A stretch of DNA of 64,000 nucleotides, from positions 1 through 64,000 of the forward strand of contig NZ_JAKCFB010000006.1 in assembly GCF_024198235.1 (NCBI RefSeq). The letters are read 5' to 3'. A program made the position numbers and the translations under genes. Positions within the stretch are counted from its first letter, which is position 1. Every line of letters begins with the position of its first letter. Source of the stretch: Myxococcus dinghuensis. Lineage in GTDB: Bacteria > Myxococcota > Myxococcia > Myxococcales > Myxococcaceae. Under the pieces are notes generated by a model that was not told the origin of the DNA, searched no databases, and saw only the letters and a list, made by a program, of their open reading frames with translations. Below are positions 41,365-50,080 of the stretch, one piece after another.

Positions 41365-42085
41365 CTCGCAACACCGCTCCAACGATGAGGTCGGGGGACT
41401 GGGAGGTCAGCGGCTCGCCGTCGAGCCCGCCATGGACCCAGCGGAGGACGAAGCCGGTGCGCTCCAACAGCCCGCTCAGCTCCGGGAGTGAATAGTAACG
41501 AAGGGCGTAGGACGCAGAAAGAACGCGACCGTCCCGCAGGGTGAGCGTCCGCCGTCCCACGTCGCGGCCCGTGCCCGCGTCGAAGTGGCTCTCCTCCTCC
41601 AGCACGCTTCCGTCCGGCAGCGTGCGCTGGAAGGCCGCTCCGGGAGACGCGGCCAGGCGTTCGGCGGGCACCGTCTGGAACACCAGGCATCCTCCGGGGC
41701 GCAGCACCCGCGCCACCTCCCGGAGGATGCGCACGTGCTCCTCGTCCGAGAAGGCGAACAGCGTCGAGTACCACGCGTAGGCCCCGGCCAGGCTCCCCGT
41801 CCGGAAGGGCAAGGCCCGCAGGTCACCGCGCACCACGGGGAAGCCCCGCCGCCGCATGGCCAGGGACAGCGCGTCGCGCTCCAGCCCGATGACCCGGCCC
41901 GCCAACGGCCCTGACGCATGGAGTCGCGCGGCATGGCGACCGTGACCACAGCCCAGGTCCACCACCGGCGCGGGGCCCGGCACGTCGTGGAAGACACGGG
42001 CGAGATACTCCGCCTCCCGCGCCGTGACGGTCTCGGAGAGGAACGGCAGGGTGCTGCGCAGGTACAGCTCTCCGAAGAAGTCCAC
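41357..42085 (-). CDS. SAM-dependent methyltransferase (class I)
   Basis: About 242 residues from the GTG at 42085 (a TTG at 42145 would add a disordered Pro/Arg-rich extension). SAM-binding motif I VVDLGCGHGRHAARL, then the acidic residue in VIGLERD, and the motif region LREVARVLRPGGCLVFQTV. Substrate unknown: small molecule rather than nucleic acid by general pattern. It overlaps the HMG-CoA lyase gene and follows the aminotransferase gene by 93 bases. Confidence 0.87.
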   Translation of the reverse strand: MDFFGELYLRSTLPFLSETVTAREAEYLARVFHDVPGPAPVVDLGCGHGRHAARLHASGPLAGRVIGLERDALSLAMRRRGFPVVRGDLRALPFRTGSLAGAYAWYSTLFAFSDEEHVRILREVARVLRPGGCLVFQTVPAERLAASPGAAFQRTLPDGSVLEEESHFDAGTGRDVGRRTLTLRDGRVLSASYALRYYSLPELSGLLERTGFVLRWVHGGLDGEPLTSQSPDLIVGAVLRDG

Positions 42086-42178
42086 GCGCGCTCGCGGTGG
42101 CGTCGGACTCCGACGCGCCGCGCTCCTCCCCGGGGGATGTAGCAACCGCGTCCGGGACTCGCAATGCGGGGCGGGCGC

Positions 42179-43372
42179 TCAGCCGCGGGGTGTCAGCCTC
42201 GAGAGCAGCCGCCGCACGGCCTCGTCGAGCACCGCCTCCGTCTTGCAGAAGGCGAAGCGCGCCATCCCCTGCCCCAGGTGCCGGTGCTCCGGGCCGTAGA
42301 AGACACTCGGGGGGATGGCGGCGACGCCCACCTCGGAGACGAGGTGGCGGCAGAAGGCCATGTCGTCCGGGAAGCCGAAGCCGCGGATGTCCGCGAGGAT
42401 GAAGTAGCTCCCCTCCGGGACGTAGACCGTCAGCCCCGCCTCGCGAAGCCCGCCGAGCAACCGCTCGCGCTTCGCCCGGTAGGTGGCCGCCAGCTCGTCG
42501 AAGTAGGCATCAGGCAGCCGGAGCGCCGCCGCCATGGCCGCCTGGAGGGGGGACGCGGTGGCGAACGTCACGAACTGGTGGGCACGCTGGATGACGTCGC
42601 GCAGCGGGGGCGGCGCGATGACCCAGCCCACCTTCCACCCGGTGAGGCTGAACGTCTTGCCCCCGCTGCTCACCGTCACGGTGCGATCCGCGAGCGCCGG
42701 CAGCGACGCGGGGCGCACGTGGCGGGCGGGCGCGAAGGTGATGTGCTCGTACACCTCGTCGGACAGCACCTTCACGTCGAACTCGGCGCACAGCGCGCCG
42801 ATGCGCTCCAGCTCCTCGCGGGTGAACACCTTGCCGGTGGGGTTGTGCGGGGTGTTGAGGATGAGCACCCGCGTGCGGTGGCCGAAGGCCGCGCGCAGTT
42901 CGTCCCAGTCGAACCACCACTGCGCATGCGTCGCGTCCGGGGGCCGCAGCGGCACCCACCTCGCGGTGGCGCCCACGAAGGTGATGTTGGCGTCGTACGA
43001 GTCGTAGAAGGGCTCGAAGGCCACCACCTCGTCTCCCGGGTCCACCAGGGCCAGGAGGACGTCGAGGATGGCCTCGGTGGCGCCGCTCGTCACCGTCACC
43101 ATGGTGTCCGGGTCCACCGGCTGGCCATGGAAGCGGGCGGAGTGCTCGGCGATGGCGACGCGCAGCTCCCGGGCGCCGGAGGTGATGGCGTACTGGTTGA
43201 CGCCGTCGCGGATGGCGCGCGCGGCGGCCTCCTTCACCGCCTCCGGGCCGTCGAAGTCCGGGAACCCCTGCCCCAGGTTCACCGCGCCGTGCTTCGCGGC
43301 CAGGGCGCTGAACTCGGAGAAGACGGTGGTGCCAAACCGGGAGACGCGTGCTGCGAACACGGGCCGGGACAT
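42179..43372 (-). CDS. PLP-dependent class I/II aminotransferase (methionine/kynurenine aminotransferase-like)
   Basis: 397 residues, fold-type I. Family marks: FSEFSALAAKHGAVNLGQGFPDFDGP near the N-terminus, ILNTPHNPTGKVF (Asn binding PLP), DEVYEH, and the Schiff-base lysine in SSGGKTFSLTGWKVGW (near 237). The N-terminal pattern is typical of the kynurenine/glutamine transaminase and E. coli YbdL group, which act on methionine, glutamine or aromatic amino acids. ATG at 43372 leaves 43 bases to the PAP2 stop. Confidence 0.92.
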   Translation of the reverse strand: MSRPVFAARVSRFGTTVFSEFSALAAKHGAVNLGQGFPDFDGPEAVKEAAARAIRDGVNQYAITSGARELRVAIAEHSARFHGQPVDPDTMVTVTSGATEAILDVLLALVDPGDEVVAFEPFYDSYDANITFVGATARWVPLRPPDATHAQWWFDWDELRAAFGHRTRVLILNTPHNPTGKVFTREELERIGALCAEFDVKVLSDEVYEHITFAPARHVRPASLPALADRTVTVSSGGKTFSLTGWKVGWVIAPPPLRDVIQRAHQFVTFATASPLQAAMAAALRLPDAYFDELAATYRAKRERLLGGLREAGLTVYVPEGSYFILADIRGFGFPDDMAFCRHLVSEVGVAAIPPSVFYGPEHRHLGQGMARFAFCKTEAVLDEAVRRLLSRLTPRG

Positions 43373-43415
43373 GCGGGCTCCTGAAGGGGCCGGCGGCGGG
43401 CCGGCCTGCGGTGCT

Positions 43416-44387
43416 TCAGGGGCGCACGATAGCGTCCACCGGCACGGAGCGCGCGGCCCGCTCACCCTCCCGCTGACGGGTCGCCCGGCTCAGCGCGGCG
43501 GACATGCCCACCACCACCATCACCAGCGGCACCGCGCACAGGAGGTCCGTGGCGTAGTGGAAGCGACCGGCGAGCGTGGCGATGATGAGGCCGAGGCCCG
43601 GCAGCAACATCACCCGGAACAGCCCGCGGTGGAACCGCCACGAATAGAAGAGGACCACCAGCGTGGTGCCCGTGTGCCCGGACGGGAAGCAGTCCCGCGC
43701 GAACATGGGCCGGCGCATCATCGAGTCGAGCAGCGGCGTCAACGTGCCCTGGAGCGGCCCGTCGAAGGAGTCGATGAGGAAGTAGCGCGGCCCCACCGCC
43801 GGCACCAGCGAGTAGGCCGAGTAGTTGAGGATGAAGAGCAGCCCCAGGCCCAGCAGGTACTCGTCGAACTCCGGCGACGCCGAGCGCGCGCGCCAGTACA
43901 GGGCGATGCCCAGCACCAACGGCCACACGAAGTGGCCGTAGTAGCAGATCAACAGCACGTCGTTGAGCCAGCCCGGCACCACGCGCGCCAGCACCACCGA
44001 CGCCTGGAAGCCGAAGATGTGCTGATCCGCCGTGACGAGCTGCGCGTCGCGGAGGATCGGGTTCAGCGTGTCCACCACGGGCGTGAGCCAGCCGTGCGTG
44101 AGCACCGCCACCGGGAGCAACCAGAAGTCCGCCACCACGGCCAGCCAGCGCTGCCCCGGGAACGTCGCCTCCAACGTCCGGAGCACCAGGGGCCCCGCGG
44201 CCATCGACGCGAACAGGAAGGTGTTGACCAGGGCACCGGGCGCCCAGCGCCCCGGCCCCAGGAGGACCAGCGCGGCGAGCGAGCAGGCGACCACGATGAT
44301 GAGGTCCACCGGCGTGAGCGTGACCTGGTTCGGACGCCCATCCCCCGACGACGCGCCACGAGCGCTCTGGAAAGACGCGAAACTCAC
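43416..44387 (-). CDS. PAP2-superfamily membrane phosphatase/phosphotransferase
   Basis: 323 residues, about six to seven membrane helices. The PAP2 catalytic parts are present: GPRYFL (about 212-218), CFPSGHTGTT (with the catalytic His) and AGRFHYATD (second His and Asp). This PAP2_3-like layout also occurs in inositol-phosphoceramide and sphingomyelin synthases, which move a headgroup onto ceramide. GTG at 44387 overlaps the MMPL stop as GTGA, so both products are made together. Given the ceramide operon on the other side of the control region, headgroup transfer to ceramide is an attractive but unproven role; simple lipid phosphatase is the alternative. Confidence 0.88.
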   Translation of the reverse strand: MSFASFQSARGASSGDGRPNQVTLTPVDLIIVVACSLAALVLLGPGRWAPGALVNTFLFASMAAGPLVLRTLEATFPGQRWLAVVADFWLLPVAVLTHGWLTPVVDTLNPILRDAQLVTADQHIFGFQASVVLARVVPGWLNDVLLICYYGHFVWPLVLGIALYWRARSASPEFDEYLLGLGLLFILNYSAYSLVPAVGPRYFLIDSFDGPLQGTLTPLLDSMMRRPMFARDCFPSGHTGTTLVVLFYSWRFHRGLFRVMLLPGLGLIIATLAGRFHYATDLLCAVPLVMVVVGMSAALSRATRQREGERAARSVPVDAIVRP

Positions 44388-46891
44388 GCCGATTTCCGAT
44401 CCCCCGATGAGCCAGCGTTCTCGCCGGTCACTCCGAGCTCCAGACTCCGAACGACGGTTCCGTCCCGTCCGACGGGGCCCCTCCGCTCCTTCCACCGCTC
44501 CAGCAAGGCCAGCAGCGCGGGGAAGAAGACCGTGGTCCCGAGAAAGGTGCACACGACCCCGAGTAGCGCAATCTGTCCGATACTGCGCAACCCCTGATGG
44601 TTTGCGATGAGCAGCGCGCCATAGCCGGCGGCGTTGGACAGGGTCGCCACCACGGCCGCCAGCCCCGTGTGCCGCACCACCTTGCCGAGCGAGCCGGGCC
44701 CCTCTTCCTCATACCGGTGGTAGAGGTGGATGGAGTTGTCCACGGCGATGGCGAGCAGGTTCGGCAGGACGACGGCGTTGATGAAGTTGAGCTGGATGCC
44801 GAACAGGTGCATGCCCCCCGCCAGACACGTCATGCCCAGGAAGAGCGGCCCCGTCACCAGCAGCGTGCGCTTGAGGCTGCGCAGGCTGACGAGGATGACG
44901 AGGAACACCACCACCGCGGCGGACCAGAGGATGAGCGGACCGTCCGCGCGGACGAGCGCGAAGATGCGCGCGGCGATGCGGTTGCTGTCCAGCACGGACA
45001 TCTCGATGCCCTTCGCCGTCGCCCCCTCCACCACCTGGTCGATCTGCGTGGCCCAGCGCTTCAGGTCGTCGGTGTCGTAGTTCGACACGGACGGGAACAG
45101 CAGCAGGAACGTGCCGTGACCGTCCGTGGCCTCGAAGCGGCGGCGGACCTCCACCGGGAGCGCGTCCAGGCCATAGGGCTTCGCCGCCACCATCTGCTCG
45201 AACTCCTGGAGCCGCGGGTCGGCGTGCGCCGACTCGGGCAGACCCTTGAACAGGTCGCGGATGCCGGCGATCTCCTTCTCGCGGCGCTCGAGGTCCCCGG
45301 GGACCAGGTCGTTGAGGGACGTGGTGCGCAGGAAGACGGAGTCGGCGCCGTTGCGCGCCTTCACCTCCGCGATGACGGCCTCCACCCGCGCGGCCTGCGT
45401 GAGGTCGTCGACCAGGAAGATGGCGGGGTTGAGGGGCTGGCCCAACTGCTCCGTGACGTGGTCGTCCAGGCGCGACGCGGGCGAGTCCCCCTTCAGCTTC
45501 CGCATGTCCGTCTCGAACCCCAGCTCCGGGGCGATGACGGCCGAGTACGCGGCGAAGCCGACCACGGAGAGCGCGATGGCGGCGATGACGGACGTGGGCC
45601 AGCGGCGCCACTCGCGCTCGGGCGCGGCCGGAGCGGGCGTCGCAGTGGCGTCCGCCACCGGTGCGTCGTCACGTCGGAAGGGGCGCAGCCGCTCGGCGAT
45701 GGCCAGGAGCGAGGGGCCCATGGCATAGGCCGCGACCACCGCGAGCAGCACGCCCAGGCCCGCCAGGAAGCCGAACTGGTTGAAGGCGTGGAACTGCGCC
45801 AGCAGCAGCACGAAGAAGGCCGCCGCGTTCGTCAGCGCGGAGGTGAGCGCGCCGCTGAACGTCCCCTGGACGGCGGTGGCCAGCGCGTCCCGCGACGACT
45901 GGGTGCGGCGCTCCTCCCAGTAGCGCATGCACAGGTGGACGCCGTACTCGATGCCCAGGCCGATGAGGATGGCGACGAGGAAGCCCGTCACGACGTTCAG
46001 GTGGCCGATGGTCACCTGCGCCACGCCGAACGTCACCACCAGGCCCACGATGACCGGCACGCCCACCACGGCGAGCGCCGCCACGCGCCGGGTGGCCAGC
46101 AGGATGAGCCCCACCGCGATGAGCGCCGACAGCGTCCCCGCGCGCGACAGGTCGCCGCGCATCACCGCGTCCTCCTCGATGCGGTTCTGGAAGTTGCCCG
46201 TGGCCTCCAACGTGACCGCCGGATAGCGCTCCTTCGCCAGCTCACGCCCGGTGCCCATGGCCAGGTCCACGAAGCGGCGCGCGAAGTCGAGATCGCCCGC
46301 CGTCCCCATGGGCTTGAGCATGAGGTAGACCTCCGTGCCGTCCGCGTTGGAGAGGTACTCGCGCATGGAGACCTCCGGCGAATGCTTGCGGGAAATCTCC
46401 TCGAACGACGGCGGCGGCGGCGTGGCCCCCAGGTCGATATAGAAAGGATTGGCCTGCTGCCGCTCGTAGCGCACCCGCGCCGTCAAATCCTTGCGCAGCT
46501 CCGCCAGCTTCTCCGCGGGCAACAACAACAAGCCGTGCTGGCGGAAGAACTCCACGTCGTAGCTGTGCTCGACGTAGCGGATCTCCGGCAGGGCCTCCAG
46601 GCGCGCCTTCAGCTCGCCAGCGTAGGCCTTGAGGCGCTCCGGAGCATCCCCCCTGGCCAGGATGACCAGGTAGCCGTCGCCGCCCGCCTTCTGTGACACA
46701 CGTGTCAGGTCCTGAACTTCTCGTGCCCCCTGGGGGAGGAGCTCGACGAAGGAGCCGCGAAACTCCAACCGCGACGCCAGTGCCATACCTCCGAGGGTCA
46801 GCAATGCGGCGACCAGCAGCACGTACCAGGGCCGTGAGACGGCCACCTGGATGAATCCCTCGAACCACCGCTGCCGCAGAGACCTGGCCAC
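44384..46891 (-). CDS. RND/MMPL-family lipid exporter (HpnN-like)
   Basis: 835 residues. Layout of the MMPL/RND superfamily: first membrane helix (about 18-38), a large periplasmic loop, five helices with the sterol-sensing-like motif (VAILIGLGIEYGVHLCMRYWEER, around 300), then a second helix, second periplasmic loop and five more helices (NAVVLPNLLAIAVDNSIHLYHRY near 735). The conserved charged pairs in the helices fit proton-driven export. HpnN-type members move hopanoids or other lipids across the envelope. GTG at 46891 is preceded by GAGGAG at 6 bases; a TTG at 46924 has none. Coupled to the PAP2 gene. Confidence 0.9.
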   Translation of the reverse strand: MARSLRQRWFEGFIQVAVSRPWYVLLVAALLTLGGMALASRLEFRGSFVELLPQGAREVQDLTRVSQKAGGDGYLVILARGDAPERLKAYAGELKARLEALPEIRYVEHSYDVEFFRQHGLLLLPAEKLAELRKDLTARVRYERQQANPFYIDLGATPPPPSFEEISRKHSPEVSMREYLSNADGTEVYLMLKPMGTAGDLDFARRFVDLAMGTGRELAKERYPAVTLEATGNFQNRIEEDAVMRGDLSRAGTLSALIAVGLILLATRRVAALAVVGVPVIVGLVVTFGVAQVTIGHLNVVTGFLVAILIGLGIEYGVHLCMRYWEERRTQSSRDALATAVQGTFSGALTSALTNAAAFFVLLLAQFHAFNQFGFLAGLGVLLAVVAAYAMGPSLLAIAERLRPFRRDDAPVADATATPAPAAPEREWRRWPTSVIAAIALSVVGFAAYSAVIAPELGFETDMRKLKGDSPASRLDDHVTEQLGQPLNPAIFLVDDLTQAARVEAVIAEVKARNGADSVFLRTTSLNDLVPGDLERREKEIAGIRDLFKGLPESAHADPRLQEFEQMVAAKPYGLDALPVEVRRRFEATDGHGTFLLLFPSVSNYDTDDLKRWATQIDQVVEGATAKGIEMSVLDSNRIAARIFALVRADGPLILWSAAVVVFLVILVSLRSLKRTLLVTGPLFLGMTCLAGGMHLFGIQLNFINAVVLPNLLAIAVDNSIHLYHRYEEEGPGSLGKVVRHTGLAAVVATLSNAAGYGALLIANHQGLRSIGQIALLGVVCTFLGTTVFFPALLALLERWKERRGPVGRDGTVVRSLELGVTGENAGSSGDRKSA

Positions 46892-47316
46892 CGTCCACTC
46901 CTCGATGAACGCCGGGCATAGCAAATTCCCGGCCAGTCATGGTCCCCGCAAACAACGGCTAGCGGGAATGCCTTCCGGGCGCCGCGCTGCTTGTTGCCGG
47001 CGTGCACCCCAGTACACACGGTGTTTTCCAGTATCCACTGGAGAACGACAATGTGGGTCGGCGGCGTGCCACCAAAGTCACGGTGCTGTCAAGGGACGGC
47101 GGCATGGGGCACTCTCGCAAGGGACCCGAGCGACAGTCCGCGCCTTGACACTCTCCCTCCGCCTCTTTATTCACCGCCCCGCGTCCCCCGTGGGAGGTCG
47201 CCGGACGCAGGTTGCCCCCGGCTCGGAACGAGCCCTGCATGGTGAGTGGCGACCGGAGTTCGATCACGCCTCCGAGGCCCCAAACCCTCCCGACGCGGAA
47301 TCAGAGAAAGACCACC
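46892..47316. promoter_or_regulatory. 425-base divergent control region between MMPL and spt operons
   Basis: No gene is seen. It contains a near-perfect palindrome at 47023-47046 (GTTTTCCAGT-atcc-ACTGGAGAAC, one mismatch in ten) and, reading towards spt, TTGACA (47145-47150), a 17-base gap and TATTCA (47168-47173), a sigma-70-like promoter with a perfect -35 element. The expected start is near 47180, leaving a leader of about 137 bases. The palindrome is about 130 bases from the MMPL start and 100 from the spt -35 element. Confidence 0.55.
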
Positions 47317-48870
47317 ATGAGCGACGTCTTCGATAAGTGCAGCAATTGGAAGGACTACCGCATCGCCAAGGCCACGGGCCTCTATCCGTACTTCCGCGTG
47401 ATCGAGGCGTCGCACGGCGCCACGGAGGTGGAGATCGAGGGCAAGCGGGTCATCATGGTGGGCTCCAACAACTATCTGGGCCTGTCCGCGGATCCGCGCG
47501 TAAAAGAAGCGGCGATCAAGGCGACCGAGAAGTTCGGGACGACCTGTTCGGGTTCTCGACTGCTCAACGGAACCCTGTCGCTGCACGAGGAGCTGGAGGC
47601 GAAGCTGGCCAAGTTCCTCAACCGCGAGGCCGCGCTGGTCATCTCCACGGGCTTCCAGACGAACCTGGCGCTGGCGTCGATCCTCGGCCGCCACGACATC
47701 GTCTTCAGCGACCGGCAGAACCACGCGTCGCTGGTGGATGGCATCCGCCTGTCGTTCTCCACGGAGCGCAAGTTCCGGCACAACGACATGGATCACCTGG
47801 AGCAGCTGCTCGCCCAGGCCAAGCCGGAGGCCGGGAAGATCATCATCACCGACGGCGTGTTCTCCATGGAGGGCGACGTCTGCAACCTGCCCCGCATCGT
47901 GGAGCTGGCCAAGCAGTACAACGCGCGGGTGATGACGGATGACGCCCACGCGATGGGCGTGCTGGGCGAGAAGGGCCGCGGCACCTCCGAGTACTTCGGA
48001 CTGGAGAAGGAGACGGACCTCGTCATGGGGACGTTCTCCAAGAGCTTCGCGTCGCTGGGCGGCGTGCTGGCCGGCCCGTTCGACGTCATCAACTACATGC
48101 GCCACAACTCGCGCTCGGTCATCTTCTCCGCGTCGATGACGCCCGGCTCCATCGCCGCGGCGCTCAAGTCGCTGGAGATCATCGAGGCGGAGCCGCAGCG
48201 GCGCGCGCGCCTGCTGGACATCGCGGAGAAGATGCACAACGGCTTCCGCGCCATGGGCTTCGACACGGGCGTCTCCGTGACGCCGGTGGTGCCGGTGCAC
48301 ATCGGCGACCAGGTGAAGTGCTTCCGCTTCTGGCGCGCGCTGCACGAGGCGGGCGTGTTCGCCAACCCGGTGATTCCGCCGGCGGTGGAGGCGGGCCACG
48401 CGCTCATCCGCACGTCGTACATGGCCACGCACACCGACGCGCAGCTGGACCGGGTGCTGGACACCTTCGAGACCATCGGCCGGAAGCTGGGCGTGATTCC
48501 GGGCACCCGCCCCACGGTGTACGAGCCGGTGCAGATCGCCCGTCCGGCCTCCGCGGTGCGCTCCAACAAGGCCAGCGAGAAGTGGGCCGCGGGCTCCGCG
48601 GGTCTGCTCGCCGACAAGGGCGGCATCACCTTCGAGCAGCTTTCGAAGATGTCCTCGCGCGAGGTCGCCGGGAAGATCTTCGACGCCGTGGAGCAACTGA
48701 CCTGGCGCGCGGCGAACCTCCAACCGGAGGACCTGCGCCAGTTGAAGGCGGCGCCGATGAAGCTGTGGGAGAAGCGCGGCGAGCTGCCCGGCCTGTTGCT
48801 GGAGAAGGGGGCCCACTTCTTCCTGCGCAATGGGACTGGCACCGACGGCAACCCCGCGGACAGGATCTGA
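47317..48870 (+). CDS. spt: Serine palmitoyltransferase
   Basis: 517 residues. Alpha-oxoamine synthase that joins serine to a long-chain acyl thioester to give 3-ketosphinganine, the first step of ceramide synthesis. PLP and family motifs: MVGSNNYLGLSADP, GTTCSGSRLLNGTLSLHEELE, MTDDAHAMGVLG, and the lysine in MGTFSKSFASLGGV (near 247). The HNDMDHLEQLL and TDGVFSMEGDV stretches match known bacterial SPT (Bacteroides type) better than BioF or Kbl. An extra C-terminal part of about 110 residues follows the usual end. ATG at 47317. Downstream genes follow at 7 and 21 bases, an operon. Confidence 0.93.
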   Translation: MSDVFDKCSNWKDYRIAKATGLYPYFRVIEASHGATEVEIEGKRVIMVGSNNYLGLSADPRVKEAAIKATEKFGTTCSGSRLLNGTLSLHEELEAKLAKFLNREAALVISTGFQTNLALASILGRHDIVFSDRQNHASLVDGIRLSFSTERKFRHNDMDHLEQLLAQAKPEAGKIIITDGVFSMEGDVCNLPRIVELAKQYNARVMTDDAHAMGVLGEKGRGTSEYFGLEKETDLVMGTFSKSFASLGGVLAGPFDVINYMRHNSRSVIFSASMTPGSIAAALKSLEIIEAEPQRRARLLDIAEKMHNGFRAMGFDTGVSVTPVVPVHIGDQVKCFRFWRALHEAGVFANPVIPPAVEAGHALIRTSYMATHTDAQLDRVLDTFETIGRKLGVIPGTRPTVYEPVQIARPASAVRSNKASEKWAAGSAGLLADKGGITFEQLSKMSSREVAGKIFDAVEQLTWRAANLQPEDLRQLKAAPMKLWEKRGELPGLLLEKGAHFFLRNGTGTDGNPADRI

Positions 48871-48877
48871 TCCACTC

Positions 48878-50059
48878 ATGGCCCTTCCCGCCGAGCCTCC
48901 CACGCCCCCGACCTCCTCTCCCCCGCTTCCGTCGGACGTCCAGGTGACGCCCGTCCGGGACGCGGCGGCGAAGATGACGTTCATCCGCTTCCCGGCCTCG
49001 CTCTACGCGGGGGATCCCAACTGGGTCCCCCCGCTGGAGATGGAGCGCAAGGACTTCCTCGACCCGAAGAAGAACCCCTTCTTCGACTACGCGGAGGTGG
49101 AGCTGTTCCTCGCGCGCCGGGGGCGGGACGTGGTGGGGCGCATCGCGGCCATCCGCAACCCGCGCCACCTGGAGATCCACGGCACCAAGGAGGGCTTCTT
49201 CGGCCTCTTCGAGTGCGTGAACGACGCGGGCATCGCGCGGGCGCTGCTGGAGACGGCGGGGACGTGGCTGAAGTCGCGGGGCATGGACACCATGCTCGGC
49301 CCGGCCAACTTCTCCTCCAACCAGGACTGGGGCCTGCTCGTCGACGGCTTCGACACGCCGCCGGCGATCATGATGCCGTACAACCCCACGTACTATCCGG
49401 CGCTGCTGGAGGCGTGTGGGCTGAGCAAGGCCAAGGACCTGTTCGCCTTCGAGCTGTCCGCGTCGGCGCAGCCTCCGGAGAAGGTGGTGCGCATCGCGGA
49501 GAAGATGCGCCAGCGCGAGGGCGTCACCGTGCGCGCGGTGAACCTCAAGGACTTCCCCGCGGAGGTGGAGCGCATCCGCTCCATCTACAACTCCGCCTGG
49601 GAGAAGAACTGGGGCTTCGTGCCGTTCACGGACAAGGAGTTCGACCACCTGGCCAAGGACATGAAGACCATCGTCCGGCCGGAGCTGGTCCTCATCGCCG
49701 AGGTCAAGGGCGAGGCCGTGGCGTTCTCCATGACGCTGCCGGACGGCAACCAGGCCATCAAGGCGGCCAACGGGCGACTCACCACGTTCGGCCTGCCCAT
49801 CGGCCTGGCGAAGCTGGTGCTGGCGTCGCGGCGTATCAACCGCCTGCGCCTCATCACCCTGGGCATCAAGGAGGGCTACCGGCGCCGTGGCCTGGACGCC
49901 ATCTTGTACCTGGACACGCTGCGCACCGCGCACCGGCTGGGCTACGCCGGCGGGGAGATCTCCTGGACGCTCGAGGACAACCACCTCGTCAACCGCGCCA
50001 TCGAGTCGATGGGCGGCCAGCGCTCCAAGGTCTACCGCGTCTACCAGCGCCCGCTGTAA
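48878..50059 (+). CDS. GNAT-fold acyltransferase, candidate bacterial ceramide synthase
   Basis: 393 residues from ATG at 48878. Features: FPASLYAGDPNWVPPLEMER near the N-terminus, LGPANFSSNQDWGLLVDGFD in the middle, and a C-terminal acetyl-CoA-fold half with LGIKEGYRRRGLDAILY (acyl-CoA binding loop). This double-GNAT pattern is the one used by the ceramide synthase of Caulobacter (bCerS), which acylates 3-ketosphinganine. Here it sits 7 bases after spt and 21 before the reductase gene, which supports the same role. Without that context it would be an N-acyltransferase of unknown substrate. Confidence 0.85.
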   Translation: MALPAEPPTPPTSSPPLPSDVQVTPVRDAAAKMTFIRFPASLYAGDPNWVPPLEMERKDFLDPKKNPFFDYAEVELFLARRGRDVVGRIAAIRNPRHLEIHGTKEGFFGLFECVNDAGIARALLETAGTWLKSRGMDTMLGPANFSSNQDWGLLVDGFDTPPAIMMPYNPTYYPALLEACGLSKAKDLFAFELSASAQPPEKVVRIAEKMRQREGVTVRAVNLKDFPAEVERIRSIYNSAWEKNWGFVPFTDKEFDHLAKDMKTIVRPELVLIAEVKGEAVAFSMTLPDGNQAIKAANGRLTTFGLPIGLAKLVLASRRINRLRLITLGIKEGYRRRGLDAILYLDTLRTAHRLGYAGGEISWTLEDNHLVNRAIESMGGQRSKVYRVYQRPL

Positions 50060-50080
50060 CCCTCACGTCGGAGCATCCTC

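Noticed and set aside
47317..48870. BioF or Kbl (biotin or threonine pathway) for the PLP enzyme
   Set aside because: The HNDMDHLEQLL and GSRLLNGTLSLHEELE stretches, and the adjacent acyltransferase and reductase genes, fit serine palmitoyltransferase better; no bio or tdh genes are nearby.
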